From Staphylotrichum longicolle (Eukaryota; Ascomycota; Sordariomycetes; Sordariales; Chaetomiaceae), in NCBI GenBank assembly GCA_019096155.1, contig JAHCVI010000002.1, positions 372,001 through 436,000 on the forward strand: a stretch of 64,000 bases of DNA, in the 5' to 3' direction. Each line of letters opens with the position of its first letter. Within the stretch, counting starts at the first letter, position 1. Of the stretch, positions 12,501 through 23,629 are shown in pieces. The position numbers were made by a program, and so were the translations under genes. The notes under the pieces were generated by a model that saw only the letters and a list, made by a program, of their open reading frames with translations, was not told the DNA's origin and did not search any database.

Positions 12501-15500
12501 TGTTTGACAGCGTCCTGTAGCACGCCTCATTGCGACGCAGGGTAGGGACTGCGATCGTGGCGGCGCCAAAGACACCCTTGACCAGGTTTGCGCAAACGGG
12601 GTGAGGACCGACCTCGAGCCAAACGGTCTTGTCATCAATGGTGTTTGACTGCTGAGCTGAAACGAGACCGCCGAGCAGGTTGACCGCTTCGCGCGCATGG
12701 TTGCGCAGGTAGGCCGCGTCGATCGGCTCGCGCTCAACCACTTTGCCGAGTAGGGGCGAGATAATGGGCACTTTGGGAGCATTGAATTTGATCCCTTCTG
12801 CGAGCTTCTCAAAGTCGTCCAGAATGACGTCCACCTGGGGGGAGTGGAAGGCGAAGGGCACGCGGAGCACAGTGCATTTGAACCCAGTACCTGTGAGGAA
12901 AGCGGCCACATCGGCGACTTCACCAGCCTCGCCGCTCATGACCGTCTCGTGGTGACCATTGATGCAAGCAACATTGAGATTTGTTGCCCTTGCACCGAGG
13001 GTCTCGTTCACGCAGCCAGCGGAGCCGTGAGCGGCGAGCATGGCGTGGCTGCCCACTGTGCATCGGTCAACGAGCAGCTGAGCTCGAGAGCCAACGAGAT
13101 AAATGGTATCGCTGGCCGAGAGGACCCCGGCGACTTCCAAAGCAGCGTACTCCCCCAGACTGTGTCCTGCGACGACGGCAGGCTTAATGCCCCACGAGGC
13201 CCACAGACGAGCAAGCGCCATCTCAAAGCAGGCCAGGCCAAGCTGGACGACAACGGGTGACAGCTTGGTCACATCTGGCTCGCTGCCGTCGATCAAAGGG
13301 AGGAACGACGAAAAGCCATGTATCCGCGCCAAGAGGTCAAAGTCGTCGATGGCCTTGCGGAACACAGAGTAGTGCTGATAGAAATCCTTTCCGAGCGCGG
13401 CATAGTGTGAACCTTGACCCGTGAACAGCATGGCAACCTTGGGCTGTTCAGGTAGGACCGGGACAAAATTCTCCTTGAGACGGTTTGTAATGGCCGTCTG
13501 CACTTCTTGGAGATCGGTGCCAACCACGTTCATTCGCCAGTAGTGTTGGATCTTTCTGGCGGTCGTGCTGTAGGCGACGTGCGACAATGGCGTGTTGGGA
13601 TGACCAGCCATCCATGTAACAAGGCGTTCGGCATTGCGGATCATGGCAGCCTTGGACTTGGCCGTCACCGTAATGAGGTGATGGGTGCGAGGATCAATGT
13701 TCGGCGGCGGGCGCTTTGGAGCATCCTCAAGAAGAAGACCAGTGTTGCCGCCAGCGGCACTGAAATTGTTGATGAAGACACGCCTTGGCTTGCCGTCTCT
13801 CCTCCTGAAAGGAGTCGTGTGGAAGGCGATGTTGACATTCCGTTCCCCGAGGTCCTTGGGGAACGTCTTGTTCATCACAGAGCCCGCCTTGATTCCGACG
13901 TGGGGCGGAATGGCATTCTTTTCGAGCATCATGAGAACCTTGACAAGAGCAGTTACTCCTGATGCGGCCTCACCGTGGCCGACGTTCGCTTTGACTGTGC
14001 CGAGATAGAGCGGCCTGTTGGGAGGTCTCTTGCGGTCTGCTGGGGCAAAGACATTCGTGACCGAAACCATTTCCGTGCCGTCTCCTGCCTGTGTCCCAGT
14101 GCCGTGCATCTCGACGTAGTCAACGTCATGAGGGTCAACGCCAGCCTCATCAAGGATGGCCCTCGACAAGGCAGACTGCGTTGGGCCGTGGGGATGGGTG
14201 ATGGAGATGGCATCTGCAGAATGGTTGGTCGCCGTGCCAAGAATGACAGCCAGTATCCTGTCTCCTTCGGCAAGGGCGTCATCGAGACGCTTGACAATGA
14301 CCGACGCACAGCCGTCGCCGCGGCAGTAGCCATCGGCCTCATTGTCGAAGGTAGCACAAGGACCCTTTTTGGATAGGAACTGGCCTCTGCTGAGCCCGGA
14401 AAAGATATCCGGGTTGGTCATGCAGGACAGACCACCGACCACGGCCGTGTCACAGTCTCGTGACCACAACGCAGTGCAAGCAACTTGCATGGCTGCCGCG
14501 CTGGAGGAACAGGCGGTGTCGATGTTGAGACTGGGCCCGCTGAAGCCGAAGTGGTAGTTTATGCGGCCAGGACCGAAAGCACGGACGCCTCCAGTGATGA
14601 AGTACGTGTCCACCTCCTGGGCCGCGTTGATCTCACGCCAGTCGTCCGAGGTCTGACCATAAAATGTTCCAATCCGGTCAAGACGGGTAGACGGCGTCCT
14701 GTTTGGGACGTAGCCGGACATTTCCAGAGCCTCGTATGCGGTTGTCAGGGCCATGCGCTGCATTGGATCTGTCTGCAAGGCCTCGCGCGGCGACATGTTG
14801 AAGAAGCGGGGGTCGAACATGCCCGGCTGCTCAATCCAGCAACCGTAAGGAGTGTGACTGGTATTGATCGCCTTGCCTGTCCTGTCGACATGTGTGTTGA
14901 CGTCGAAGCGATCCGCAGGGACGGTACGGTGCACGTCGAGGCCCTTCTCCAGCAGTTCCCAGAGCTTTTCGTGGCTCGCGGCGTCGGGAAACCGCCCAGC
15001 CATGCCGACGATGGCAAGCTTGGGTCTTCCGGTTGAACCTTGGTTTCCGACGTTGGATGCTGTGCTCTCTGGGGACTGTCGGGGCGGTGTGCGGAGGACA
15101 ACTTCCAGGTCGGTTTGAGTCTTGAGAAGAGTCTGAAGAGTGGCGGCATTTTGCGTCGGGCCAAGTCCGAGGATCAAGCAACTCTTCTCGTCAAGCTCGC
15201 GTGCCCGCTGAGCACAACTGTCCAACACCTTGTTGAAGTGAAGCGCCTCGTTCAAGATGGTGGAAGCGATTGCCTTCATGAGCGATTTCGTATCCGATTC
15301 GGGATACCAAGATCCGGATGTGCAAGACATGACGGGGGAGCGTGGCCGTGTCTTGTAAAACGCGTCTTCCGCCGCTGGGCTCTCGAGATCCAGCAACTTG
15401 TCCAAATCCACACCAGAATGAAGATGAGGCGCATGGTAGGGACCGTGGACGGGGATGGCAGTCGGCTTGGAACCCAGAGCATTGCTCCTGGTTAGAGCGT

Positions 15501-16310
15501 CAAGGGTGTCAGGAGGTCCAGATACTGCGATGCTGTTAAAAGATATCGCACTAATGTATGCCCGACTGGCTGGTGGGATGCCCTGCCAAAATGTCAGCTC
15601 TCCGGTTCACCGTTCTCAGGTTGCCGGGGCACTCACAGCTGTCGCATGAAACGCGTCAAGCTTCGCAGCAACGTCCTCCTTACTCAGTCCTGCGAAAATG
15701 TAGGTCCAGCTTGACGATCGATCCGATGTTGGGCTTAGCCGCTGTCCAATCTCGTGAACATATGTCCCCGTCTTGAACGCCAAGGTAACGGCTTGGACGC
15801 CGACGTGAACAAGGTCCGGCAGGGACGGCGACACGGAGATAGCGGATGCCGCCCAAAGTCCCGAGCAGAGACCAACGAGAAAGGTGCGATGGGGCTGGGT
15901 GATATCCTCGCAGCGCTTCTCAGCGTGGCTGAAGAGGCCAGGTTAGCAACAGTCGATCCTGGTTCAGGAGGAAGTCTTCGAGATGAGACTCACTCGAGAT
16001 AGTGTGCAAGCTGCGATATCGACAGCAGCGCTGCGTCAATGCCCGAATGTCTGTAGTTCCAGTCGCGATATCTCTCGTTCAGCTGCTGCAGCGTCCGGAA
16101 TTCAGGCAGCCGAGTCCGATCCAAGGTGGGCAGCTTTTCGACCATGACCTTCAAGGCGTGGCCGGCCTGACGCAGAAAGGCCTTTGCCAACTCGCCCTGC
16201 TTGTCCTGGCGGAACAGCTCGGCCAAGAAAGCATGGCTGTCAAGCGACTGGTCCCCGAACAGGAGGAACGCGGGCCTGTCGGCCCAGTTGTCGTCCAGTT
16301 TGGCCCCCAT
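9561..16310 (-). CDS. Non-reducing polyketide synthase (SAT-KS-AT-PT-ACP-ACP-TE), melanin/naphthopyrone type
   Basis: Four exons (16310-15994, 15928-15637, 15582-9661, 9605-9561) give a 2191-aa protein; every junction is GT-AG and keeps frame. Domains in order: SAT with GLCSG (Cys127) and a YHAPH His near 253; KS about 391-815 with the DTACSSS Cys561, His696 (EMHGTGT) and His739 (KANVGHG); AT with GHSLG (Ser1011); PT with His1339 (HLVNGAPLCP) and Asp1526; two ACPs with GVDSL (Ser1702) and GMDSL (Ser1833); TE/Claisen cyclase with GWSAG (Ser2020) and His2169. All catalytic residues are present, so the enzyme should be active. This layout is that of wA/PksP and DHN-melanin PKS1 enzymes, which make aromatic heptaketide or pentaketide naphthalene scaffolds from malonyl-CoA in the cytosol. 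Whether the product is THN or a naphthopyrone cannot be read from the sequence. The neighbouring regulator and multicopper oxidase support a pigment role. Confidence 0.96.
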
Positions 16311-16423
16311 CTTGTCTTGGGAGCCTGATGTCGCCCTGGTGCATTGAACGGTGGGGTTTGGGTTGGGAGAGGGCTGGCAACGATCTGGGGGTCTAAGTGA
16401 TGCTAGCAAGGCTTGGTTGTTGT

Positions 16424-16439
16424 CTTATAGCATATAAAA
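16424..16439 (-). promoter_or_regulatory. TATA-like element of the PKS promoter
   Basis: Read on the minus strand this is TTTTATATGCTATAAG, about 115 bases upstream of the PKS ATG. Spacing and sequence suit a fungal TATA box with a short leader. Confidence 0.5.
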
Positions 16440-16540
16440 GCAACGGACATGGAGTTGGGGATAGCATCTGTTGCGGAAAGGAGCCCACCACCCACGCGGG
16501 TGTGAAATCACCGGACGCATTTTGCCGGTCGTGGCATCCT

Positions 16541-16551
16541 TCGGCGATCGA
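16541..16551. promoter_or_regulatory. Candidate AflR-type binding palindrome (TCG-N5-CGA)
   Basis: The sequence TCGGCGATCGA is an exact TCG-N5-CGA palindrome, the established consensus of AflR. It sits about 230 bases upstream of the PKS start codon and about 100 bases beyond the TATA-like element. The encoded AflR-like factor at 7205-8473 is the obvious candidate to bind it. Binding is inferred. Confidence 0.45.
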
Positions 16552-19500
16552 AGCACCACTGATAGCCATGTGGACTTGCCCGTTCGGCCTCAACCACAAC
16601 AAAGGGCTGGTACATGCCGCCGCTGGGGAGGGCGGGTGGGGCGTCGCAGGGGGGGTTGCCAGGCAGGAGCTCCGCCGGATGAAGCGCCATGTTGTGTAGC
16701 AATGCCTCAATCAAGCAGGCGCCATGTGATAAGCGAGGCCCTGGAGCTGGGACCAAAATGGAGGCAGCCGGGATCCCGAGGGGCGGGCCTGCCGGAGCGG
16801 GCGTTCCAGAAGCGCAACAGCAGACGGGTTCCTGATCCTGATCTCCAACTGCAGCGGAAGCACTGGAGCCCGCGGCCGCACATCCCACCTTTTGCGCCCG
16901 CCGGCACTGTTCGATGCTGGTGAGATTAGACGGAAAGAGCCTGGCGCAGACACTGGCAGCCGTTTGCGGATTCCACCTCACTGGCTGGCAGGGAACTTCG
17001 GCAGGCGGGACGGACTCCCCCCACGGAGTCCCGCAGCATGCCTTCATCAGCGTCAGCGAGAGATGACAGGACGAAGGTTCGTGAGCGCGCTGATTACGAG
17101 CGCTTTGAACGGCGCTCTTGTCGTTCCGGGATTTTCTTGGGTTGACGTGCTGTAGTTCGGGTTCACGAGCCTCAACACGCGATGGCGGGAGCGGGCGGCA
17201 AGCAAGGAGAGCGTGTGTCGTTGCCGCCAGGTGGTGACATTGGGCGAAGCTCGTGAATGCAGAAGGTGGTTGGTCAGCTACATGCCAAGCCATCGACTTC
17301 CAGCTGTCAGATATTCTCTCCCCCAACAAACAATCAGCCATCGGCACAAGTCGCAGACGCCTCAACGCATAGCCAAGGCCGCCTCCCTGCAAGGCTGTTT
17401 TGAGATGAAGAAGCATCGGGCAAGCTCAAAGGTCGCTTGGAGCGTTGCTCCCAGGACACTGCCCCCTCTCGCCCACAAGACGACAAATATTGCAGCAAGA
17501 CAGAGGGTTTCACATGCCGTCCATCGAGAGGGGTATTGTCGCCGCCAGTGGTGGGATCGACGACTCGACTCCTCAAAGTCTCGGTAGAGCACAGCTTGAG
17601 GTGTGGACGTATGCCGCAAAATGGCTGACCGACATGCGACACAGATGCGGCATGCAGGCAGTCGCGGCTAGGTGCAGTAGCCCACGGCCGAGCTCCAGCA
17701 GATCGGGCCTCGGGTCTCAAATGGCGGATCCCATGTTACTGTCTGTCCAGCCCAGTTCCATCAACCAGTATATGTACATGTCGTTGATGGCCAAGCTAGA
17801 CCACCTTTCCGCGAGATCGATAGAGAAGACGACAAAACTCCCGGTGGCCTTTGAGGTGCGACTCGAACAAAGATGCCCGAGCTTGAGTCGGCATGGCGAT
17901 GCTCGCTGTAAGGCGACTTGAGCTTGTTTCTGTGGCGTTGTCGATCGAGGGTTTGAGGCGTGACAAGGCCAGGCGAACAGGCTTCACGGGACAGCGAGAG
18001 AGCGACTTAATCTGAGCAACCGAGGGGTGCCGATAGCCGCCTGTGGACACGGACACACTTTAACGGCCTGGTCTGGGGGCCCCGGATGGCGCGCACCTCA
18101 GTCTGGGAGGGGGCATGGATTTTCTGCAAAGTTCAGAAGCTGCAGCAACCCTAGTGGGCGCTGTCAACCTGACCCAGATCTTGCGAAGAAGACGACGTGA
18201 AAGGAAAAGAAATGCACTTTGCGCCGCGAAGCGCATCAGCGGCTAGGCGGGCCGTTCGGGCATTCGCATCGCAAAGGGATCAGAACATTGTTCGAAGCTT
18301 CCATCCATCCCAAAGCAGACCGAGAGACCGTGGCATGGAAGTTGAAGAACATGGGACCGGTCCGGCTCCTACAAAATTTGAGGAGGAAAGGGAACTGCCA
18401 ATGGCAGGCAACTGGTTGGTGTGTTGGAAGCCTTTGTTCAACGTTCAGGTTCGTCCAAGCTCCAAGTTGACTTCCAAAACACAAACAGGAAGTCACGACT
18501 GGCACTGCTAAAGCCGGCCCGGAAGGCTACTGCCTACTCCCGTCGCTCTTGCCTCGAGCCTACTTGGGGCAGGTACCTAATTCAGGAGAATTCTGGCAAC
18601 GTCACAACCTCAGAACGCCTAAGGCTGGAATTGACAGCTTACCTACCCAACTCACGTCGTTACTCTGGAATATCCCGTCTAGCCTGGAAGCCTTCATGTC
18701 GACTTCTATCCTGGGGCTTTCCCGTCTTATGTCCAGCCGCAGATACTCTTCTGGGACGTGTCCTGCAGCGACAATGTCGATGGTCATGAGAAAACCCAAG
18801 GCGACCAAAACACACGAGACACATCAAACTGGAAGGAACCCAAAGCGTCCACGCCAAAGACAATGAACCTTGCAGAAAATGTCCGTTGCTCCACGACCAA
18901 TGCATTTCCCAGTCCCAAGTGAACATTTCCGCCGATGAAGCTTCTGTTTGTCGGACACCGCCACCATCATGCGCCTGAACCATCAGGGCCAGAGTGTGCA
19001 ACCTGCAAATACGAGAAAAGATGACTACCCAGGTAGTCCGTTGGGCGGATATTGTCGCCAAACCAACAGCCCAAGTGAGAGATCGATCATTGCCATGGAC
19101 TGCGCTCTGCCCTCGGCACGTCTCACTTTCCTTTTGTCCGTTGCCGCAAATTCCAAGGGATATCTGTGCCTTCAATACGATGCCAATCGAACCGAGCTAC
19201 TTTACTTAGAATGGCTGACCCGATCATGACATACCAACGCGACCAACCATCACCACCGGACCCCCGGTTGTCCGTCCCGCCATGCCACCCAACAACATAC
19301 AACACCGGAAAATTTCGTCTTGGCGGGTCAAAATAAGAACTGGCGGGTCAAAATAAGAACCGTTCCAGGCTTTCCGCACGGTAGCTCTCCCAAACCAGCC
19401 GGAGTATTGCACCTGCCCGGCAACGCTCAGGACAAGGCCAGACGCTTGCAGCTGGCCAAAGCCTCGCATCATTTCTCGACTCAGCAAGGCTGAATGGAAA

Positions 19501-21737
19501 ACTCCGATGGAAGTCCAAGTAAAGGTTTCTCAGTTTGGTCATGGCTTTTTGTCATCTGGTATGGCTCCCGTCGCAGAGCCGCTGTCGTCTGGGGCTGTTC
19601 GAGAAACACCATCCGAGTGTGGCAGACTGCCGAGACTCTTCACTTGCCGAAGTCCTCTTTCCACGCTCCTCTGCCTAGAGAACGCCCACCGTTACCTGAA
19701 CGGCTCGGCATTGCTCTCTCTTTCTGCTTCCCAGCTCTGTCGCTTGTGATCTGATTCACATACGACCGAGACCTCCTGGGTTCCGCGCCCACCACCCAGC
19801 AGCGGAGTGATGCAGCGGTCTCCACTTACACGCCGGCTCACACGTATCTACTGAACAAGTCAAAGTCCTCATCATACGCTTCCTCTCCCTTGCTTCTAAC
19901 TGATGGAAGCGTCGAGTAGCCCAAGAAATGGCCATGATCACTATCATGTTACCGACACTGACATATTCTGTCACAAGGCAGTGTTCTACTAGCCATGTGC
20001 GGGTGTTTAACCCCGACGCGGCTTTTCTGCAAAGTCCAATAAGGTGCTAAACCATCAACATCTCACACATCGTGCCGGACGAGTGGTGCCTCGCCAGCGT
20101 TTCGCCGCTGGGTAACTCCCATCCCATAAACGATATCTCCCTTCCACGGGGAAATCCACTGGTTTTCCGACTTTGGTACGATGGGCAATGGACGTCCATC
20201 CAGGAGAAGTGACATGGTCGATCGCGTGTGCTAATCACCAACCACCGGGTGGACCGCGGCCAAAAATCCCCGTACTTGTGTCACCATTGAGGCTGGGAAA
20301 CCCGGCCACGGGTCTCGGTTCTCTCCCTCCCTCGGGCCGGAGAAGCATCAGGTGCAAAATCCAGAACTTGGGCTGGGTGAGACTTTCTTGGATCTACCGT
20401 GTCTTGTGTCTGGCAGCCCGCCGTTGCGTAACAGGAGTTCGGGTGCGAGCTGTGGGGCGGGTCTCACGCTGGACAGGGTGTTCATGTCCCGATGCACGTA
20501 CTTTTTTGGAGCATGAAGCACAGTACGGGATAACTACATGCACAGAGGGTGGCAAAGTTCCCCGGGCTGAGCTGGTTTGAGCTGCTTTTACCTCTTGTCG
20601 TGTTGAGCGCCTTGGTGCGTGCCAGGTGTCAGCATGGTGAGGACATGTTTTACTCATGGATATGCAGATGTGTGCACACGGTATGCAGTATGCGGCATGC
20701 TCGACGGAGTTGCATGATCTATTTTCTTCTCGTATCATCTAAACCCTGTTTGGTGCATCGGCTTGGGAGGGTCTGGGATCCCGGCTTTTCATCGAGCCAT
20801 CGCTCCTTCGCCCGGGGAGGAGGGCCGCTTGTTCGTCTGGCTCCGGCCTTTACAGGCCTCTCAACGTCCGGGAACGGGTCCTGGACCCGGTACCTTTGCG
20901 GGTGTGTTGGCCAGTTCGTGTTTTGGAGAATTCCGGTCGCAAGGCGCGGGGATGAATGTCCAGGCCGGACCCGGAAGAGCAAAGCCACGCCCCCTTTTTG
21001 TGCCTGTGTGACTGGCACGACCCTAACCCTCCTCCCTCAAGCAACCCCTTTTGTGACAGCCTCGCTCAACAGACAACACACACGCCGTTGCTCTCAGACA
21101 CATATGATGATGAGAATCCGATTATCCAATTAGTTTTATTCGCTTCTCCCATACCGCCGGAAAAAAAACCCGACAAACTGGAAGCCGAGAACCATTTGGC
21201 TCAGCAAGGGTAAACAGCCAGCCTGGCTAGCTGCCAACACGGACCGAACGTCAGGCTGCAACTTCTGTTGGCCGTTCACCTTCGGTCGTCTCCACACTCC
21301 TCGCTGCAGTTGTCCTCCGTGTCGTATTACCATTATGAAATTCTCAATAGCTTCCGTCAGTATCTCAACTGGGGCCACCTCATCCGGAATATGGGCAACA
21401 GGGGAGTGATCCGCTTACAGTCCCGCTGATGGCTTCTCCGTATCATTCAAAATCTTCAGTATTCCTTCAGCGTAGACGCGTATCGTTCGAGGAGGAATGC
21501 CCATCCGGCATGGAATGGGGCCAGTGTTCGTCCCGTAAGCCCGCCGAATGTTCCCGTTCCCTGTCCAAACCGGGGCTTGCTGCTTGTGGTCGTGTAAGAA
21601 GAACTGTGTGAGACATGACATGTTAGCATAATGAAGCACTCTCTCAAAGTTTGGGAACCGTTGAAGTTATATGTCAAGAAGAATATCCAGACGTCGTTTG
21701 GAAGTAAGCCTCTGAGGTGAGGAAACGAAGACAAGGG
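16552..21737. other. Long PKS-to-oxidase intergenic region
   Basis: About 5.2 kb with no supportable gene. Minus-strand frames at 16508-17416 (302 aa) and 18660-19175 (171 aa) and a plus-strand frame at 20549-21133 lack motifs and have random-looking composition. The stretch includes one exact 20-bp tandem duplication (annotated separately). A spliced small gene here cannot be excluded. Confidence 0.4.
19321..19360. repeat. Perfect 20-bp tandem duplication
   Basis: The unit TGGCGGGTCAAAATAAGAAC occurs twice, back to back, with no mismatch. No wider repeat or flanking element is visible. Confidence 0.9.
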
Positions 21738-23629
21738 TCATGGGTTGAGTGACTCTCTTCCCTCGGCAAACAAAAATACAAAGCCAAACAGAAGTTCGAA
21801 GTGGTAGACGAAAAGGAAAGCGATAACGGTAGTCACGCACCCATTATACGTCGTCGGTGGCACCGTGATAAACCCAGCAGTATCCGTGGCGTTCTGGGTA
21901 TTCCCCGCCGCGTTGCCCTGGTACGGCGTGCCCATCTTCTTGCACGCGTTGATGTGGTCGTCCGGGAAGGTCATGTTGCGCAGGCGGTCGGGGGCCTCAA
22001 TCACGGTCGCCGTCAGGCCCATCTCTACGTGCCACTCGATGTGGCAGTGGAACAGCCAGACGCCCGGGTTGTTGGCCTTGAAGCGCACCACGACGTACGA
22101 GTGGGGCATGACGGTGACCGTGTCGCGCACCGGCGGGTTGCTAGCGTAGTTCTCGTCCTTGCCGTTCCAGTAGCCCGCTCCGCTGGCGGCGCGGTAGAGG
22201 ACCTGGAAGTGGTGGCCGTGAAGGTGGAAGGGGTGGTTGGCCACGTCGTCGTTGTTGAGGACGATCTGCACGGTGTCGTTGAAGTTGACCACGAATGGGT
22301 TGACTTGGCCGTAGATCACCGGGTTGGTGTTGGAGTCGCCGGTCGTGGCGGCGCTATAGAGGGTCGGGACCTGTTGGTTAATGTAGGTGAGGTTGTTGAA
22401 GCACGAACTGTGATGTCGTCAGCACCTACCAGGGCTTAGTTCTGGTGTCCGGTGATGCCTACCGGGGGTATCCATTCTGATCAAAACAAAACTTGAAGTC
22501 AAGTTTGATCAGTGTGTTGTATGGGTCGAGGGCTGCCGCTCCGTCGTAGGGCTTGAAGTGAGCGTCGTCAACGGGCGACCACTTGTCGACAACATCGAGT
22601 CTATCGAGGGGTTGGGAAGAGTCTAGAACGAGGTATCCGGTGTAGTTGTGTGGCCAGTCCAACTTGCTTGTGGAATTCGTCCAGTCGCGCGTGAGGTCGA
22701 GCGAGACGAGGAACGGATAGTTCCCACTGTCGCTATCGGAGGCTGCAATCAGGACGTCGTACCGCTGGGCAGGTGCAAGCCGCACATGGTATGCATCTTC
22801 TTTCTGGATGTAGGCTCCGTCGTTCATGATAATGTTCATGGTATGCGAGTTGAAATGAACCATGGCGGAGCCGAAGGCAGCAAAGTTGACCATGCGAATG
22901 CGGTACGTCTTGCCCTTGGTGACGTTGACGTACAAACCGTGGCCATCGTTGACAATAAGACTGTCTGGAATCGGGGGTTTGAATTGTGTGTTGTTTGGGA
23001 CGAGCATCTCCCGAACCAAGGTGATGCTGTCATTGTGGTACCTACAGCCCGTGAGCATTCTGTTAAACATGAACCACGGCGAGTCTTACCAATCCGAAAC
23101 GGTCAGGATGTGCTCTTCGTCATATTTCCCGGTGTAGGGGTCGTTAGGGTCCTGCACAATTAGCGGGCCACGGAGACCATCGGGATACTGCCCGGTGTTG
23201 TGGGAGTGATCTGCCCCCAGTATCGTCAATATTCATCGGATGGCAACTTTGTCACATGAACTCACACCAGAACGTTCCAGGGGAGTCAACAGTAAACTGA
23301 TATTTGACGGACGAATCAGGGGGTATCGAACACTGAGTGACGCCGCTGGGCCCGTCCATATCTGGTGTTTGCACCTGGTTGATCCCGTGGAAGTGCAAGC
23401 CGGTCGTTTGGTTACCGAGCTTGTTGTTGAGGTTGACCACGACGGTGTCGCCCGCCTTGGCCTGCAGAGTCGGACATGGCCACTGGTTATTGATCCCAAT
23501 GACGGCCCTCCCATAACCATCTGGACTAGCCCACACCCAAGTCACATCCCAATTGTAGGTAACGGTATCTGCGTTGGCGACAATCGCCAGGGCCAGATAT
23601 CCAAATTGGACAACAAAATGTCGAGCCAT
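21738..23629 (-). CDS. Fet3/Abr1-like multicopper oxidase with C-terminal membrane segment
   Basis: Four exons (23629-23266, 23210-23090, 23041-22463, 22407-21738) join in frame to 577 aa. The second in-frame ATG was chosen because it starts a signal peptide (hydrophobic residues 5-20). All four copper motifs are present: HFHG (79-82), WYHSH (121-125), HPFHLHGH (413-420) and HCHIEWHVEMGL (475-486), so type 1 and trinuclear copper sites should form. The DSDWYHND-like context and the YPDGLRGPLIV stretch after the second motif fit the Fet3/Abr1 ferroxidase-like clade rather than classical laccases. Residues about 546-568 form a hydrophobic tail that could be a membrane anchor. No iron permease gene lies beside it, unlike typical FET3-FTR1 pairs. 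With a pigment-type PKS on the same strand, oxidative pigment polymerisation at the cell surface is the favoured role, by analogy with Abr1. Ferroxidase activity is the alternative. Confidence 0.92.

Noticed and set aside
16508..17416. 302-aa minus-strand frame just upstream of the PKS
   Set aside because: Random-looking Cys/Pro/Ser composition with no motif; it overlaps the PKS promoter region and the TCG-N5-CGA site.
17840..17900. Minus-strand GTTCGAGTC resembling a tRNA B box
   Set aside because: Stem pairing fails and no A box lies at the right distance.
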